DNA of 35,695 bases from Chloroflexota bacterium (GCA_024275635.1 JAJRYT010000032.1:1-35695); one strand, 5' to 3'. Counted from the first letter of the stretch, positions 9,373 to 19,157 are shown. Notes: a model not told the origin generated them from the sequence alone. Made by a program: numbers and translations.

Positions 9373-11664
9373 TCATTTCGAGCCAATTGCCTGGGCAACG
9401 GCCGTTGTCACCTGTTTCGTCGTAAACGGTTTTTGCAGCCAGCCCACGACCCCTTTTTCCAACATCTGTCGATTTTGTCCTTCAAGCGGATAGCCGGTAA
9501 TGACGATGATCTTCAGCCAGGGCGCCCGTTCCTTCAATGCGGCAAACAACATATCGCCGCTCATGACTGGCATGACCAGGTCGCTGATCACCAGCGAAAT
9601 CCTTTGGGGGGTTCGGTCGTACAATTCCAGCGCCTCGCGGCCATTTTCTGCCGCGATCGTTTCATACCCTGCCGCCGCCAGCACCTCGCAAATCGCCAGC
9701 CGGGTGGGGGCATTGTCCTCAACCACCAGAATCGTTTCCCCGGCGCCGCGAATCAGTTCAATGGCATCGGCGGCTTTCGCTAACGCAGACGGCCGTTCTG
9801 CCAACGGCAGGTAAATTACAAACGTCGTCCCGACTCCCACCTGACTGGAAACATCAATAAACCCATCATGCTGCTTTACAATGCCATAAACCTGTGACAA
9901 CCCCAATCCGGTGCCTTTGTCCGGTGATTTCGTAGTGAAAAATGGCTCATAAATATGGGACAGCGCCGCCTTATCAATACCACACCCGGTATCCGTTACC
10001 GCCAGCGTCAACCACTCCCCAGCCGTCATACCAGATATCGGCGCCGCCGCCTCATTCACCAAAGAGAGCCGGGAAACTGAAATCGTCAGTTTACCTCCAT
10101 TCACCATCGCATCCCGCGCATTCAGGGCCAAATTCATCAGGATTTGTTGAAACCGGGTCGGATCCACATTAATGATATAGTCACTATTATCGTAAACTAG
10201 GCGGATGTCAATATTTTCCGGCAGGGTGCGTTCCAGGAGTTTATACATTTCCTTTAAGAAAGGAAGAATATTCAACTCCTGGCGTAACAGTACCGATCGG
10301 CGGCTGAAATCCAACATTTGCCGGGTTAAATCGGCCGCCCGGTTGGCCTGTTCCTCGATGGTTTTGACATAACGCTGGTGACGGGGCGATAAATCACCGG
10401 CCCGTTCCATCATTTGGGCGTACAGCACCACTGCGGCCATGATGTTATTAAAGTCATGGGCGATACCAGCCGCCATTTGTCCCACAACTGCCAGCCGCTC
10501 CTGGGCGGCTTGGTAATCTTGCCGCTGCCGTTCTTCGGTCACATCGCGCAGAACAACGATGCAGCCGACATGGGATGCGCCATCTTCGCCGGGGATGGGC
10601 ACGGCCGTTACCTCAAACAACCGTTCTCCCTGCAAAGCCTTCACCTCATGCCAGGGCTGCCCGGCCGCTTGTTTTTCCAGTTCAGCTAACGACTTGTCCC
10701 CCAACTGGGTCAGCGTCGGCGATTCAGCGGCCAACAGCAAAGGCAGCGCTTCCTCTGCGGTTGGGTTGGACATGACGATGCGGTGTTCTCCATCCAGCAG
10801 CAGCACCCCTTCCGGCAAATGGGCAATGACGGACGCCAATTCTTGCTCCCGCCGTTTGAGAGACAATTCCGCCTCTTTGCGCTCGGTGATCTCTTTCAGG
10901 CTGCCGTCGTAAAAAATAATTTCCCCGGCTTCGTTGCGAATAGCGCGGGCAATATCCTCGGCCCAAATCTGGGAGCCGTCATAGCGGTACAGTTGCACTT
11001 CCAGGTGGTAAATTTCATCACGACTCGCCAGTTCGGATTGCCATTCCTCCCGCAAATGGGCCGCAGCATAAAGGTCAACGGCCGTTTTCGCCAGCAGCGT
11101 TTCTTTATCTGGGTAGCCCAGCATCAGCGCCAGGGCCGCATTCACGTCCAGAATACGGCCGTCCGGCGTCGTTCGGTACAGACCAATCGGCACCCCCTCA
11201 AACAGACTGTGATAACGCGCCTCCGACTCCCGGGTAGCCGCTTCCCGCGCCAGCCGGTCGGTAACATCCTCAATCACCGTCAGCGTCCCCACTACCCGGT
11301 CGCTAGCCAGCAGCGGGGCAATGTGGGCGCGCTGCTGCATCTGCCGGTACGACGTTCGGTTGATTTTGGGCGGCATCGGCAGCAGGTAGCCGTGCATCTG
11401 CTGCGACAAAAAGACGACCTGTCCTTTCAGCGCCGTCTGATAATGTTTATCCAGTTCTCGTTCTGTTAGTTCGGGAAACAACGACAGCAAGTTCCGTCCC
11501 AGCGTATCATCCCGGCTCAGGCTGCTGTTGATCACCAGCCAATGATTCCAACTGACGATGCACAGCTGCGCGTCGGTGGTGAAGACACCCTGAGGCGCAT
11601 ACTCATTCAGCCAGCGGTAGGTTGTTTGCGCCAAATCAAAAGCTGTTGATGCCTTTTGCTCCAT
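9373..11664 (-). CDS. PAS-containing hybrid histidine kinase with C-terminal receiver
   Basis: A 763-residue soluble sensor kinase, last gene of the che operon. Order: three PAS-like regions (about 15-135, 147-262, 276-378), a HisKA helix with phospho-acceptor H403 in GIAHDFNNIM, an HATPase domain (N box with NLALNARDAM, DTGCGID, GTGLGLSQVYG), and a receiver at about 645-763 with phospho-Asp D695 and K/PF near the end. No transmembrane segment is seen, so the signal should be cytoplasmic, perhaps redox or a small ligand. The ATG at 11664 has GAGG upstream, inside the stop region of cheC 12 bp away, so translation is probably coupled. The GIAHDFNN form of the H box is typical of kinases with their own receiver. 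The link to CheA signalling is inferred from the operon only. Confidence 0.95.
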   Translation of the reverse strand: MEQKASTAFDLAQTTYRWLNEYAPQGVFTTDAQLCIVSWNHWLVINSSLSRDDTLGRNLLSLFPELTERELDKHYQTALKGQVVFLSQQMHGYLLPMPPKINRTSYRQMQQRAHIAPLLASDRVVGTLTVIEDVTDRLAREAATRESEARYHSLFEGVPIGLYRTTPDGRILDVNAALALMLGYPDKETLLAKTAVDLYAAAHLREEWQSELASRDEIYHLEVQLYRYDGSQIWAEDIARAIRNEAGEIIFYDGSLKEITERKEAELSLKRREQELASVIAHLPEGVLLLDGEHRIVMSNPTAEEALPLLLAAESPTLTQLGDKSLAELEKQAAGQPWHEVKALQGERLFEVTAVPIPGEDGASHVGCIVVLRDVTEERQRQDYQAAQERLAVVGQMAAGIAHDFNNIMAAVVLYAQMMERAGDLSPRHQRYVKTIEEQANRAADLTRQMLDFSRRSVLLRQELNILPFLKEMYKLLERTLPENIDIRLVYDNSDYIINVDPTRFQQILMNLALNARDAMVNGGKLTISVSRLSLVNEAAAPISGMTAGEWLTLAVTDTGCGIDKAALSHIYEPFFTTKSPDKGTGLGLSQVYGIVKQHDGFIDVSSQVGVGTTFVIYLPLAERPSALAKAADAIELIRGAGETILVVEDNAPTRLAICEVLAAAGYETIAAENGREALELYDRTPQRISLVISDLVMPVMSGDMLFAALKERAPWLKIIVITGYPLEGQNRQMLEKGVVGWLQKPFTTKQVTTAVAQAIGSK

Positions 11665-11676
11665 GATGCCTATTCC

Positions 11677-12279
11677 TCAAGAGGCAGATTCCAGGGCTTG
11701 CAACAGTTCAACCAGGGAAGTCACACTCATTAACACCACCAGGTAGCCGGAAAAATCAGAAGTCTCGATCCGAAAAGTGGTATATGCCAACATCGCATCT
11801 TTTAATCCCCGGTTCCCAATCGTCATCGAATGAATCAGGCCATCCAGGGCGTCCAGACGTATGTGGGGGACGGAAAATGTGATCCGCTTTTCCAAAATGT
11901 CGCCAAAGGTAGACATGGTGGCGTTAAGCAGGATGTTGCCCACTTCGGTGAACACTTCCGCCGCCGATTCGTCCATTTGCTGACGGTCGCTGTCATTTCC
12001 GGCAATCAGGTTTACCAATGTCACCGCCCCCGGATAATCCAGCACAATCAGCGCCGTTCCATCCACCGCGCCGCCGAAAATCTGGTAAACGGCCGCCACG
12101 TCCCCGTGAATAAACGTTCCCATTGTCTGGGGTAGTTCTGAAGTCGCCAAAATTTGCACTTGAGGCACGCCTATGAGAACGCGCTCTTCAGATAAATCGG
12201 CCAGCGAAGACATCGCCCGCCCGGCCGCGATATTAAACAGTTCGGCCAGGTCTTCAGTTTGCTTGGTTGTCATCAGCAT
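11677..12279 (-). CDS. cheC: CheC-family CheY-P phosphatase
   Basis: About 200 residues with the two-fold CheC/FliY layout. Both active-site helices keep the Glu-Asn pair: E13 and N16 in LAELFNIAAG, and E112 and N115 in TEVGNILLN. It probably dephosphorylates one of the CheY proteins of the operon. Three ATGs are possible (12285, 12279, 12273). I chose 12279 because AGGAG ends 6 nt before it. The gene overlaps the preceding cheY by 26 bp. No cheD or cheX, the usual CheC partners or relatives, is present in the operon. Confidence 0.85.
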   Translation of the reverse strand: MLMTTKQTEDLAELFNIAAGRAMSSLADLSEERVLIGVPQVQILATSELPQTMGTFIHGDVAAVYQIFGGAVDGTALIVLDYPGAVTLVNLIAGNDSDRQQMDESAAEVFTEVGNILLNATMSTFGDILEKRITFSVPHIRLDALDGLIHSMTIGNRGLKDAMLAYTTFRIETSDFSGYLVVLMSVTSLVELLQALESAS

Positions 12280-12643
12280 TTCCATCTCCTGCCAGGGCCA
12301 GATCAACCGCTTTCAGCACCTTGTCTGACTTAAAGGGTTTGGTTAAAAACCCCACCGCTCCGCCGGCCTTGCTCAGATCGCGAGATGTTTTTTGAATATC
12401 GGCCGTGGCAATTAATACCCGCGCCTTGGCATCCATTTCGATTAATCTATCCAGCACCTCAAAACCGGGGACCCCAGGCATGGTCAAGTCAAGCATCACC
12501 AGGTCATACGGGGCCAGCGTATATTGCTCCAGCGCCGCCATGCCGTCATTCACCAACGTTACCTCGTAACCGGCTTCAGTAAGCATTCGATCCAGCGTCC
12601 GCCGGGCCAGGCTGGAATCATCCACAACCAAAATTTTAGCCAT
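12254..12643 (-). CDS. cheY: Single-domain response regulator (second CheY)
   Basis: A 129-residue stand-alone receiver. Acid pocket D8/D9 (VVDDSS), phospho-acceptor D52 in MLDLTMPG, T in IATAD, and K in FLTKPF are all present. It has no output domain, so it acts by binding a target or as a phosphate sink. Its start overlaps the cheB stop as TAATG and its 3' end overlaps cheC, placing it tightly inside the adaptation/phosphatase part of the operon. GAGGA lies upstream within cheB. Which of the two CheY proteins carries the output cannot be told from sequence. Confidence 0.93.
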   Translation of the reverse strand: MAKILVVDDSSLARRTLDRMLTEAGYEVTLVNDGMAALEQYTLAPYDLVMLDLTMPGVPGFEVLDRLIEMDAKARVLIATADIQKTSRDLSKAGGAVGFLTKPFKSDKVLKAVDLALAGDGNADDNQAN

Positions 12644-13695
12644 TACACAACTTCCTCCATGATTTTAAGGGCCATTTTATCTAACGGGATTGCCTGGTCG
12701 CTCACGCCGGCTTCGACGACAGAGCGGGGCATCCCGTAAACAACGCAAGTCTCTTCAGCTTCAGTAAAAACAGCGCCGCCCCGCGCTTTAATCCAGACTG
12801 CTCCCTTTTCGCCATCTGATCCCATGCCGGTCATCACCACGCCCAACACGCGGCTGCCATACACGTCGGCAGAAGAGCGGAAGAGGACGTCTACCGAGGG
12901 GCGGTGCAGGGTGTCGAACGGCCGTTTATCCAAATGCGTAACCACCACCCCGTCCGCCCGCCGCCGCAGCGTCAGATGGCGTCCGGCCGGGGCCACCAAG
13001 ACCCGGCCCGGCTCCACCACATCCCCTTCCCGCGCTTCCGTCACCGCCAAAGGGGATACGGCGTCCAGCCGTTGAGCATACATTTCAGTATAACCCAGCG
13101 GCATGTGCAGTACAATGGCAATCGGCGTCGGGAAATCGGCCGGGAATTGGGGGATGAGATATTTGAGCGCCTGTGGACCGCCGGTAGATATGCCGATGAC
13201 GACGATGTCGGTCTGAGTCACGGCGCGGCGGCGGGGGGCAGTTGTTACCGCCGGCGGGGGTTCCATCGCGGCTGCCTTCTGTAAATGGCTCATGGAGATG
13301 GCGGCTGCCGATTTTACCTTCTCAATCAACTCCCCGGCGATCTCGTTAATCTTGTCTGTCGCCAGCGCCGTTGGCTTTTGCACAAAATCAACAGCCCCTA
13401 AATCCAGCGCTTCCAATGCCATCTCTCCCCGCTCGCTGGCGATGCTGATAACGACGACCGGCAACGGTTTCTGCGCCATCTGCTCCCGCAAAAAGCCCAG
13501 CCCATCCAGTCGGGGCATAATCATATCCAGCGTCACCACGTCCGGGTGCAGTTCGGCCGCCAGTTCCAGCGCCTCTTCGCCGTCCCGCGCCGCTCCCACT
13601 ACCTCAATGAACGGGCTGCGCGAGAGCATCTGCTTTACCATCTTGCGCACAAAGGCGGAATCATCAACAACGAGGACTTTGATTAGCTGCTCCAT
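12643..13695 (-). CDS. cheB: Chemotaxis protein-glutamate methylesterase
   Basis: A 350-residue CheB that removes methyl groups from (and deamidates) receptor glutamates. The receiver domain has D11/D12 and phospho-Asp D57. The C-terminal esterase domain carries the triad S170 (GISTGG), H197 (LHMPLGY) and D294 (GMGSDG). The ATG at 13695 is preceded by AGGAG at 6 nt; a longer frame to 13749 runs into a repeat array and is not used. It follows cheR and overlaps cheY by one base (TAATG). Full domain content suggests normal CheA-controlled activity. Confidence 0.97.
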   Translation of the reverse strand: MEQLIKVLVVDDSAFVRKMVKQMLSRSPFIEVVGAARDGEEALELAAELHPDVVTLDMIMPRLDGLGFLREQMAQKPLPVVVISIASERGEMALEALDLGAVDFVQKPTALATDKINEIAGELIEKVKSAAAISMSHLQKAAAMEPPPAVTTAPRRRAVTQTDIVVIGISTGGPQALKYLIPQFPADFPTPIAIVLHMPLGYTEMYAQRLDAVSPLAVTEAREGDVVEPGRVLVAPAGRHLTLRRRADGVVVTHLDKRPFDTLHRPSVDVLFRSSADVYGSRVLGVVMTGMGSDGEKGAVWIKARGGAVFTEAEETCVVYGMPRSVVEAGVSDQAIPLDKMALKIMEEVV

Positions 13696-13714
13696 GGGCC
13701 ACTCCTGTTTCTTT

Positions 13715-13779
13715 GGTAATTTGTAATCCGTATTCCGTGTTCGGTTCACGGTATACGGCTCACGGTTTACGTTTCACGA
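13715..13779. repeat. Heptamer array between cheR and cheB
   Basis: Units TAATCCG, TATTCCG and TGTTCGG turn over into CACGGTA, TACGGCT and CACGGTT units, giving a fold-back (GTATTCCGTG against CACGGTATAC). The array provides the cheR stop (TGA, complement of 13774-13776) and ends before the cheB ribosome-binding site. Confidence 0.85.
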
Positions 13780-14619
13780 CTTCACATACACAAACGCGCC
13801 GCCAATCTCCCGCAGCGCAAAATCCGTCGTCAGCCGGAAGAGCGACTCCGAGGCGCCGATGAACAGATACCCCGGCGTGGGCATCCTGGCGAAGAATCGC
13901 TGCACCGTATTTTGCACAGATTCCGGCGAAAAATAAATGAAAACATTGCGGCAAAAAATGACCGGCGCCGCAAGTTCGGCCACATCAGCCTCGTCAACCA
14001 GGTTGGCTAACTGCCAGCGGATACGGCCGTGTATCTTCTCATCAATCCGCCACTGACGGCCGTTGGAACCGGGAACGGCCGTAAAATATTTCTCCTTCAA
14101 TTTTGGGGGCAGGCTGCGAAATGATCGCCCACCATAAACACCTTGCCGCGCCTTCGTCAGCGCCTTCTGGCTGGCGTCGCTGGCGATAATTTCAATCGGC
14201 AGCCGCTCCAGCCATCTCGCCTCATTCAGCGCCAGGGCGATGCTCAACGGCTCCTCGCCGCTGGCGCAGGCTGCGCTCCAGATACGCAGGGTTTGCCTTG
14301 GATGCATCGATGCCCATTGAGGAACCACCTCGTCCACCAGCGCCTGCACCTGGTCAAATTCACGCCAGAAATATGTCTCCTGCACCGACAGCGCGTCTAT
14401 CATCTGCCGCCAATCTGCTTCGTTATTGTCGTATTTGAGCAGATAGTACAAATCCATGAATGAGGCAAACCCGCGCTCAATCACCAGAGGGGATAATTTA
14501 TCGGCCAACAGTTCCTTTTTCCCCGGCTCAAAAAAGATACCGGTGCGCTGGTGAATCAAATCGCGCAGCAGTTTGAAAGCGCTATCGGGCAGATTGAGGG
14601 TTTCGGAGAAAAAGTGCAT
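13774..14619 (-). CDS. cheR: Chemotaxis protein methyltransferase
   Basis: A 281-residue CheR that methylates receptor glutamates with S-adenosylmethionine. The all-helical CheR N-domain (about 10-70) is followed by the methyltransferase domain with SAM site WSAACASGEEPLS, an ASD motif after the second strand, and FCRNVFIYF, the conserved NVLIYF-type segment. Family length is normal. The ATG at 14619 has no Shine-Dalgarno sequence: the upstream bases are the last units of a CAATTGT array. The 26-bp gap to the HEAT gene is all repeat, so initiation may rely on coupling or re-initiation. Confidence 0.96.
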   Translation of the reverse strand: MHFFSETLNLPDSAFKLLRDLIHQRTGIFFEPGKKELLADKLSPLVIERGFASFMDLYYLLKYDNNEADWRQMIDALSVQETYFWREFDQVQALVDEVVPQWASMHPRQTLRIWSAACASGEEPLSIALALNEARWLERLPIEIIASDASQKALTKARQGVYGGRSFRSLPPKLKEKYFTAVPGSNGRQWRIDEKIHGRIRWQLANLVDEADVAELAAPVIFCRNVFIYFSPESVQNTVQRFFARMPTPGYLFIGASESLFRLTTDFALREIGGAFVYVKS

Positions 14620-14622
14620 GGC

Positions 14623-14666
14623 AAATAATTGTCAATTGATAATTGTCAATTGTCAATTGTCAATTC
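14623..14666. repeat. CAATTGT heptamer array between HEAT gene and cheR
   Basis: Five or so units of TCAATTG/ATAATTG in tandem. The units are nearly self-complementary. The minus-strand reading of the array encodes the last residues of the HEAT protein (L-T-I-D-N) and its TGA stop at 14646-14648, so the gene ends inside the repeat. Confidence 0.85.
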
Positions 14667-16937
14667 ACTACTCCCGCCCAGAACGGCCAGGGCCGATTCT
14701 GCTGCCAGACGCACGGCCGTATCCTCATCTTGGAGCGCTTGCTTCAACTGCTCGGTGGCATAGGGATGTTTCATCCGGGCCAGCGCATCCACCACCGCCC
14801 GGCGCACAGCCGTTTTCTCATGCGCCAGCCCCCGCGCCACCCAATCGATTTGGGTTTCACCCAGGCCGGCCAGCGCCGCCACACACAATTCACGCCGCGC
14901 CGGATTGGCGGTAAAGGCGACCAGCGCCGCCACTGCCGCCGCCGTGCCCAATTCAGCCAGCGCCGTTAGCGCCGCCTGGACCACCGATTCATCCTCATCC
15001 GTTGCCGCCGTCCATTGCAGCGCGCCCGCTGTCCCTTGTCCGCCGCGCTGTTCCAGAGCCGAAATGGCGTGCAGACGCAGCTCCGGGCGGTCATGGCGCA
15101 GCGCCGACAGCAGCGGCGGCAAGGCGGCAGGATGGGCCACTTGCCCCAGTGCAGTGACGGCCGCCCGCGCCAGATCCGGCTCTTCCGCTTCAATGAAAGG
15201 GGCCAGAACGGTGACGGCCGTTACCCCGCCCAACGCTCCCAACCCTTCCATCGCCGCCACCCGCACCTGGAAAGCGGGGTCCGCCTGCGCCAGTCGGGCC
15301 AGCGGCTGCCACGCTTCCACAAAGCCGATCTGCCCCAGGACGCGGGCGGCAAAATAACGCACCCAGGTCGCGTCATCTTCCAGAGCGGCCAGCAGCAGCG
15401 GCCAGGCCGCTCGCGGCTCCACAAATACCAGCGCCCGCACCGCCGCCTGCCGCACCGAGGCTTCATCTTCGCCCAGAACGGCCGTCAACGTGGGCACAAC
15501 CCGTTCATCCTCCAGGTAAACGATATTTTCCACCGCCGCCTGACGCACCGCCGCATCCGCATCCCGGCAGGCGGCAAACAACAAATCCACACATTCGTCG
15601 TAGCCAAAATAACCGGCAATACGCGCCGCCGATTCGCGCACACGCGGATTTTCATCTTGCAGCAGGTGGGCGGCGCGGGCGGGCATCTCCGGGTGGCCCA
15701 AGGAGTTGATGGCGCTGATGACCGCTTGACGCACGACTGCGTGGGGATGGCCCAGCAATTCTAGCAGCGGCTCAAAGGCGCGCCGGTCGCCGATCTGAGC
15801 CAGCGCGCCAGCCGTGGGCACGAGCAGATCGCTGTCAAAGGCCAGCAGTTTGATTAAAGCGGGCACGGCTGTTGGGTCGCCAATCCGGCCCAGCGCCAGA
15901 ACGACCGTTTGCCGTGTCTCGGCATCCGGGTCTTGCAGGTGGGTAATGAGCAGATCGGTCACGTGATGGCCGTGCCGCACCAGCGCTTCCACCACTTCGC
16001 GCCGTGCCGCTGGCTGGCTGAGAATTTGGGCCAGCGCCCGCGCTGTCGTTGCTCCCTCCAGCCAGCCCACTACCCGCGCCAGGTCGGGCAGGCTGGCCGC
16101 CGGGGCATTGGGCAGAGCGTCCAGCAGTCGGGTCAGACCCGTCTCTGAGATGGCTTGCGCGGTCCGGTCAGCAATATGTGTCCCTTCGCCAAACTGGGAG
16201 TCGTAGCGGTCATAAACGGCCGTTAACGCGGCAGCGATCTCATTCACCGGCGCCTGTGGCTCATCCAGCAAAGCGGCCAGCGGTTCCACTACCTCTGTCT
16301 GTCCAACTGCTCCCAGTGTCGTCACTGCCGCCGCCCGCAGCAGCGGATCGGCCAGCAAAGGCACAACCTGGGATGCGACCCGCGCTTCGCCGATACGGCT
16401 CAACGCCTCCAGCGCCGGAAAAATCAGGAAAAAATCACCGGATGCCAGCAGTTGTCCCAACTGTTCCACTGCGCCAGCGGCGCGCAGACGGCCCAGCGCC
16501 TCAATGGCATGAAAGCGGACGTTGGCATCGGGATCATCCAGGGCGTTCAGCAGAGCCGGCGTCGCTCGTAAATCCTGCTGATGGCCCAAAATGAGGGCGG
16601 CGTAAATCCGCAAATCGGCTTCATCCCCGGCCAGTAGTTCCACCAGGGGCACAATCACATCCACATTGCTGGCGGCCATTACCGCTATAACACTGTTTAA
16701 CGCGCCGATATCCTGGTGCTGTTCCCGCAGCATTTTGAGCAGGGTGACGATAATACCGGGCGGGTCGGGGTGGCGGGCCAGCCCGTTGACTGCATCGCGC
16801 CGCACCCGCCAACTCTCGTCCCTCAAAGCGAGAATAAGTTCGCTGACGGCTCCCTGGTTGGCTAATGTTTGCACGGCCCGGTAGCGATCCGCTTCATCAG
16901 GGCTGGTAAGTTTCTGGGTTAGCGCGGGTTCGTTCAT
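14646..16937 (-). CDS. HEAT-repeat scaffold protein of the che operon
   Basis: A 763-residue protein built almost wholly of about 31-residue PBS-lyase/HEAT repeats, each following the pattern VRxxAVxALGxLGDPxAVxxLxxLLxDpD (clear from about 10 to 755). No enzymatic domain, signal peptide or membrane segment. Such alpha-solenoids bind other proteins. Its position between the MCP and cheR suggests a scaffold or adaptor for the signalling array, but this is inference. The ATG at 16937 has no Shine-Dalgarno sequence and follows repeat DNA immediately. The last residues, after VLGG, are read from a heptamer array and are unlikely to be functional. Confidence 0.92.
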   Translation of the reverse strand: MNEPALTQKLTSPDEADRYRAVQTLANQGAVSELILALRDESWRVRRDAVNGLARHPDPPGIIVTLLKMLREQHQDIGALNSVIAVMAASNVDVIVPLVELLAGDEADLRIYAALILGHQQDLRATPALLNALDDPDANVRFHAIEALGRLRAAGAVEQLGQLLASGDFFLIFPALEALSRIGEARVASQVVPLLADPLLRAAAVTTLGAVGQTEVVEPLAALLDEPQAPVNEIAAALTAVYDRYDSQFGEGTHIADRTAQAISETGLTRLLDALPNAPAASLPDLARVVGWLEGATTARALAQILSQPAARREVVEALVRHGHHVTDLLITHLQDPDAETRQTVVLALGRIGDPTAVPALIKLLAFDSDLLVPTAGALAQIGDRRAFEPLLELLGHPHAVVRQAVISAINSLGHPEMPARAAHLLQDENPRVRESAARIAGYFGYDECVDLLFAACRDADAAVRQAAVENIVYLEDERVVPTLTAVLGEDEASVRQAAVRALVFVEPRAAWPLLLAALEDDATWVRYFAARVLGQIGFVEAWQPLARLAQADPAFQVRVAAMEGLGALGGVTAVTVLAPFIEAEEPDLARAAVTALGQVAHPAALPPLLSALRHDRPELRLHAISALEQRGGQGTAGALQWTAATDEDESVVQAALTALAELGTAAAVAALVAFTANPARRELCVAALAGLGETQIDWVARGLAHEKTAVRRAVVDALARMKHPYATEQLKQALQDEDTAVRLAAESALAVLGGSSELTIDN

Positions 16938-17022
16938 TTCGTGAAGCGTAAAATGTAAACTGTAATTTGTAATCCGAATACGGAATACGGAATACGGATT
17001 ACGGAATACGGATTACGGATTA
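16938..17022. repeat. Heptamer array between MCP and HEAT genes
   Basis: The whole intergenic gap is 7-bp units: GTAAAAT, GTAAACT and GTAATTT near the HEAT start, then GGAATAC/GGATTAC units to the MCP stop (TAA, complement of 17020-17022). GTAATCCG near 16968 and CGGATTAC units to its right are inverted and can pair. Confidence 0.87.
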
Positions 17023-19095
17023 CTCCTTTCCGTGCGTTAGTCGCTCCACAATCCCCAACAGCGATTCCGCCCGTTGCTCCAGGCCAATGATGGCATCGCG
17101 GGTGTTGACGATGTCGTTGGCATTGCGGTCAGTGATATTGCGGATGTTGGACAAAGCGTGCAGGAGTTGCACGGCCGTTTCTGAGTGCTTCCGGTTTGCC
17201 TGGGTGATCAGATTAATCTGTCGGGATGTGCTGGCCGCGCCGGAGGCGATTTCCTGTCCGGCCCTGGTCTGTTCAGCCATTCCTTTGGCTACCTGGTCGG
17301 CCAGCCGGTTCAGGTTGGTAACGGCAGCGTTGATCTGTTCTGTCCCCGCGCCTTGTTCCTCCAGCGCCCGATGAACGCTGGCAATCAATTTGTCCAGGTC
17401 GGCGGCGGCCTGGGCGATCTGATCGGTGGCTGTGGCCTGCTCCTCAAAAGCGCGGTTGGCGGCCGTCATCAGGCGACGCATTTCCTGCATCGCCGTTACA
17501 ATCTGTTCTGTCCCTGTCGTCTGTTCACGAGTGGCCTGGCGCACCTGGGCCGCCAGTTTGGTGGTATGTTGGGAGGCTTTGAGGATGTCCCGCGTCGCCC
17601 GACCCTGTTCATTCATCGCCTGCATCGTCTGCTGGGCGCTTTTGCGCATCCCGGCCACTGCTTGCATAATGTCCTCAGACGCTTTGGCTTGCTCGCTGGT
17701 GGCCCGCTTCGCGGACTGCGCCTGGTCGGCAGTGGTCTTGACGGCGTAGGCCACGTCTTGGCCTGCTTTGACTTGTTCGGCAGCGGCGGCGGCCACTTGC
17801 TGGACAATTTGCATGTTTTCTTCGACGCCGGACAGGATTTTTTGCAAACCGCCCAGGCCGTCTTCGGCTAATTGGCTGCCTTCTTCCGCTATCCGCAAAT
17901 TTGTGTTTGTGGCCTGGGCTGCCTCCTGGGCCACATCTTGCAGCCCTTTGATGATGGCGGCGATCTCTTCGGTAGCACGGGCAGAGCGGTCGGCCAGGTT
18001 GCGGATTTCTTCGGCAACGACGGCAAAGCCGCGCCCCGCTTCTCCGGCGCGGGCGGCCTCAATGGAGGCGTTGAGGGAGAGTAGGTTGGTGCGTTCGGCG
18101 ATGACGCTGATGGTGTTGATGATGGTGAACACTTCGTCTGACCGCTTGCTCAAATCATGAATGACCTCGGCAGAGGCGTTGATGCCGTCACGGACGCGCA
18201 GCAGGCCCTGGATAGATTTCTGGGCTATCGCCCCCCCTTCTTCAGCGTCGCGGGTGGTTTGTTGGGAAACAACTGCCGCTTTTTGAGCCAGATCGGCGGT
18301 GGAACGAATGGAACGATCTAGTTCTTCGGCGGCGGCGGCGGCAGTGGCAGCAACTTCGGTGATTTGGGTGGCATTCCCGGCTACGCTTTTGATGGAAGCG
18401 GCCATCTCTTCGATGCTGGCGGCGGTTTCTTCGACGTTGGAGGCCAGGCTTTCGGTGGTGGCCGAGACTTCTTCAATGGAAGCGGCCGTTTCGTTGACGG
18501 CGGCGGCGGTTTCTTCGGCAGCGGCGGCCAGGTCATCGGCGTTGTTGGCGACGCTGACGATGGATTGGCTGATTTCTTCGATGCTGGCAGCGGTCTCTTC
18601 GACGGCCGTTACCAGTTCATCAGTCTGCCCGGTTACCTGTTTGACAGAAGCGGCCAGTTGGGCAATAGCGGCCGTTGTTTGCGAGCCGGAGGCGGCCATG
18701 GCATCGGCGTCCCCGGAGACGCTTTTGATAGAGACATTGATTTGCTGGATGGCGGCGGCGATCTGGGTGATGGCAGTGGCCAGACTGCTGGCATTTTCCG
18801 ACACTTCTTCAATGGACGCCGCCATTTCGTTGGCGCCGGAGACGACCTGTTCGGTGGAAGCGGCCACGGATTCGGCTTGTCCGGCCGTCTCTTTGCGCGT
18901 CTGCGCCATTTCATCGGTTTGGGCGACGGTTTGTTCCAAAGACGTTACCTGGGTCTCTGTCCCTTCAGCGACAGCATCGGTGATCGGGGTCAATTCGGCA
19001 GCGTTCTGACCCAACGCCGCCGCTTGAGCGCGAATGGCGTCCAGTTCTTTGTTCAACTGCCTGTTTTTGCGGTTGTTGCGGGTGAATATGGACAT
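17020..19095 (-). CDS. Cytoplasmic methyl-accepting chemotaxis-type signalling protein without a recognisable sensor domain
   Basis: A 691-residue Ala/Glu/Thr-rich, almost entirely coiled-coil protein. The conserved MCP hairpin tip [19 protein letters not shown] lies at 334-352, with long arms on both sides. There is no transmembrane helix and no recognisable ligand domain: the N-terminal 60 residues are hydrophilic, and from about 75 the sequence already repeats methylation-helix-like motifs ([17 protein letters not shown] and ETAASIEEM at about 92, 167, 203 and 223). It should work with CheA/CheW in a cytoplasmic array and be modified by CheR/CheB. The ATG at 19095 has GGAGG 8 nt upstream. 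Signal input must come from a partner or from the coiled coil itself; the HEAT protein encoded next is a candidate partner. Confidence 0.96.
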   Translation of the reverse strand: MSIFTRNNRKNRQLNKELDAIRAQAAALGQNAAELTPITDAVAEGTETQVTSLEQTVAQTDEMAQTRKETAGQAESVAASTEQVVSGANEMAASIEEVSENASSLATAITQIAAAIQQINVSIKSVSGDADAMAASGSQTTAAIAQLAASVKQVTGQTDELVTAVEETAASIEEISQSIVSVANNADDLAAAAEETAAAVNETAASIEEVSATTESLASNVEETAASIEEMAASIKSVAGNATQITEVAATAAAAAEELDRSIRSTADLAQKAAVVSQQTTRDAEEGGAIAQKSIQGLLRVRDGINASAEVIHDLSKRSDEVFTIINTISVIAERTNLLSLNASIEAARAGEAGRGFAVVAEEIRNLADRSARATEEIAAIIKGLQDVAQEAAQATNTNLRIAEEGSQLAEDGLGGLQKILSGVEENMQIVQQVAAAAAEQVKAGQDVAYAVKTTADQAQSAKRATSEQAKASEDIMQAVAGMRKSAQQTMQAMNEQGRATRDILKASQHTTKLAAQVRQATREQTTGTEQIVTAMQEMRRLMTAANRAFEEQATATDQIAQAAADLDKLIASVHRALEEQGAGTEQINAAVTNLNRLADQVAKGMAEQTRAGQEIASGAASTSRQINLITQANRKHSETAVQLLHALSNIRNITDRNANDIVNTRDAIIGLEQRAESLLGIVERLTHGKE

Positions 19096-19113
19096 TTTGT
19101 ATGCCTCCGTTTT

Positions 19114-19157
19114 TCGTGTTCCGTATCCCGTGTTCCGTGTTCGGATTACGGATTACG
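19114..19157. repeat. Heptamer array between cheW and MCP genes
   Basis: TTCCGTG/TTCCGTA-type units followed by GGATTAC units. The array provides the cheW stop (TAA, complement of 19153-19155) and stops short of the MCP ribosome-binding site. Confidence 0.8.

Noticed and set aside
10783..11469. 228-codon plus-strand frame opposite the hybrid kinase
   Set aside because: The opposite strand encodes well-conserved PAS domains in this range; this frame has no recognisable features.
16938..17022. Possible CRISPR array
   Set aside because: Units are 7 bp, directly adjacent and degenerate, with no spacers; the same holds for the other arrays.
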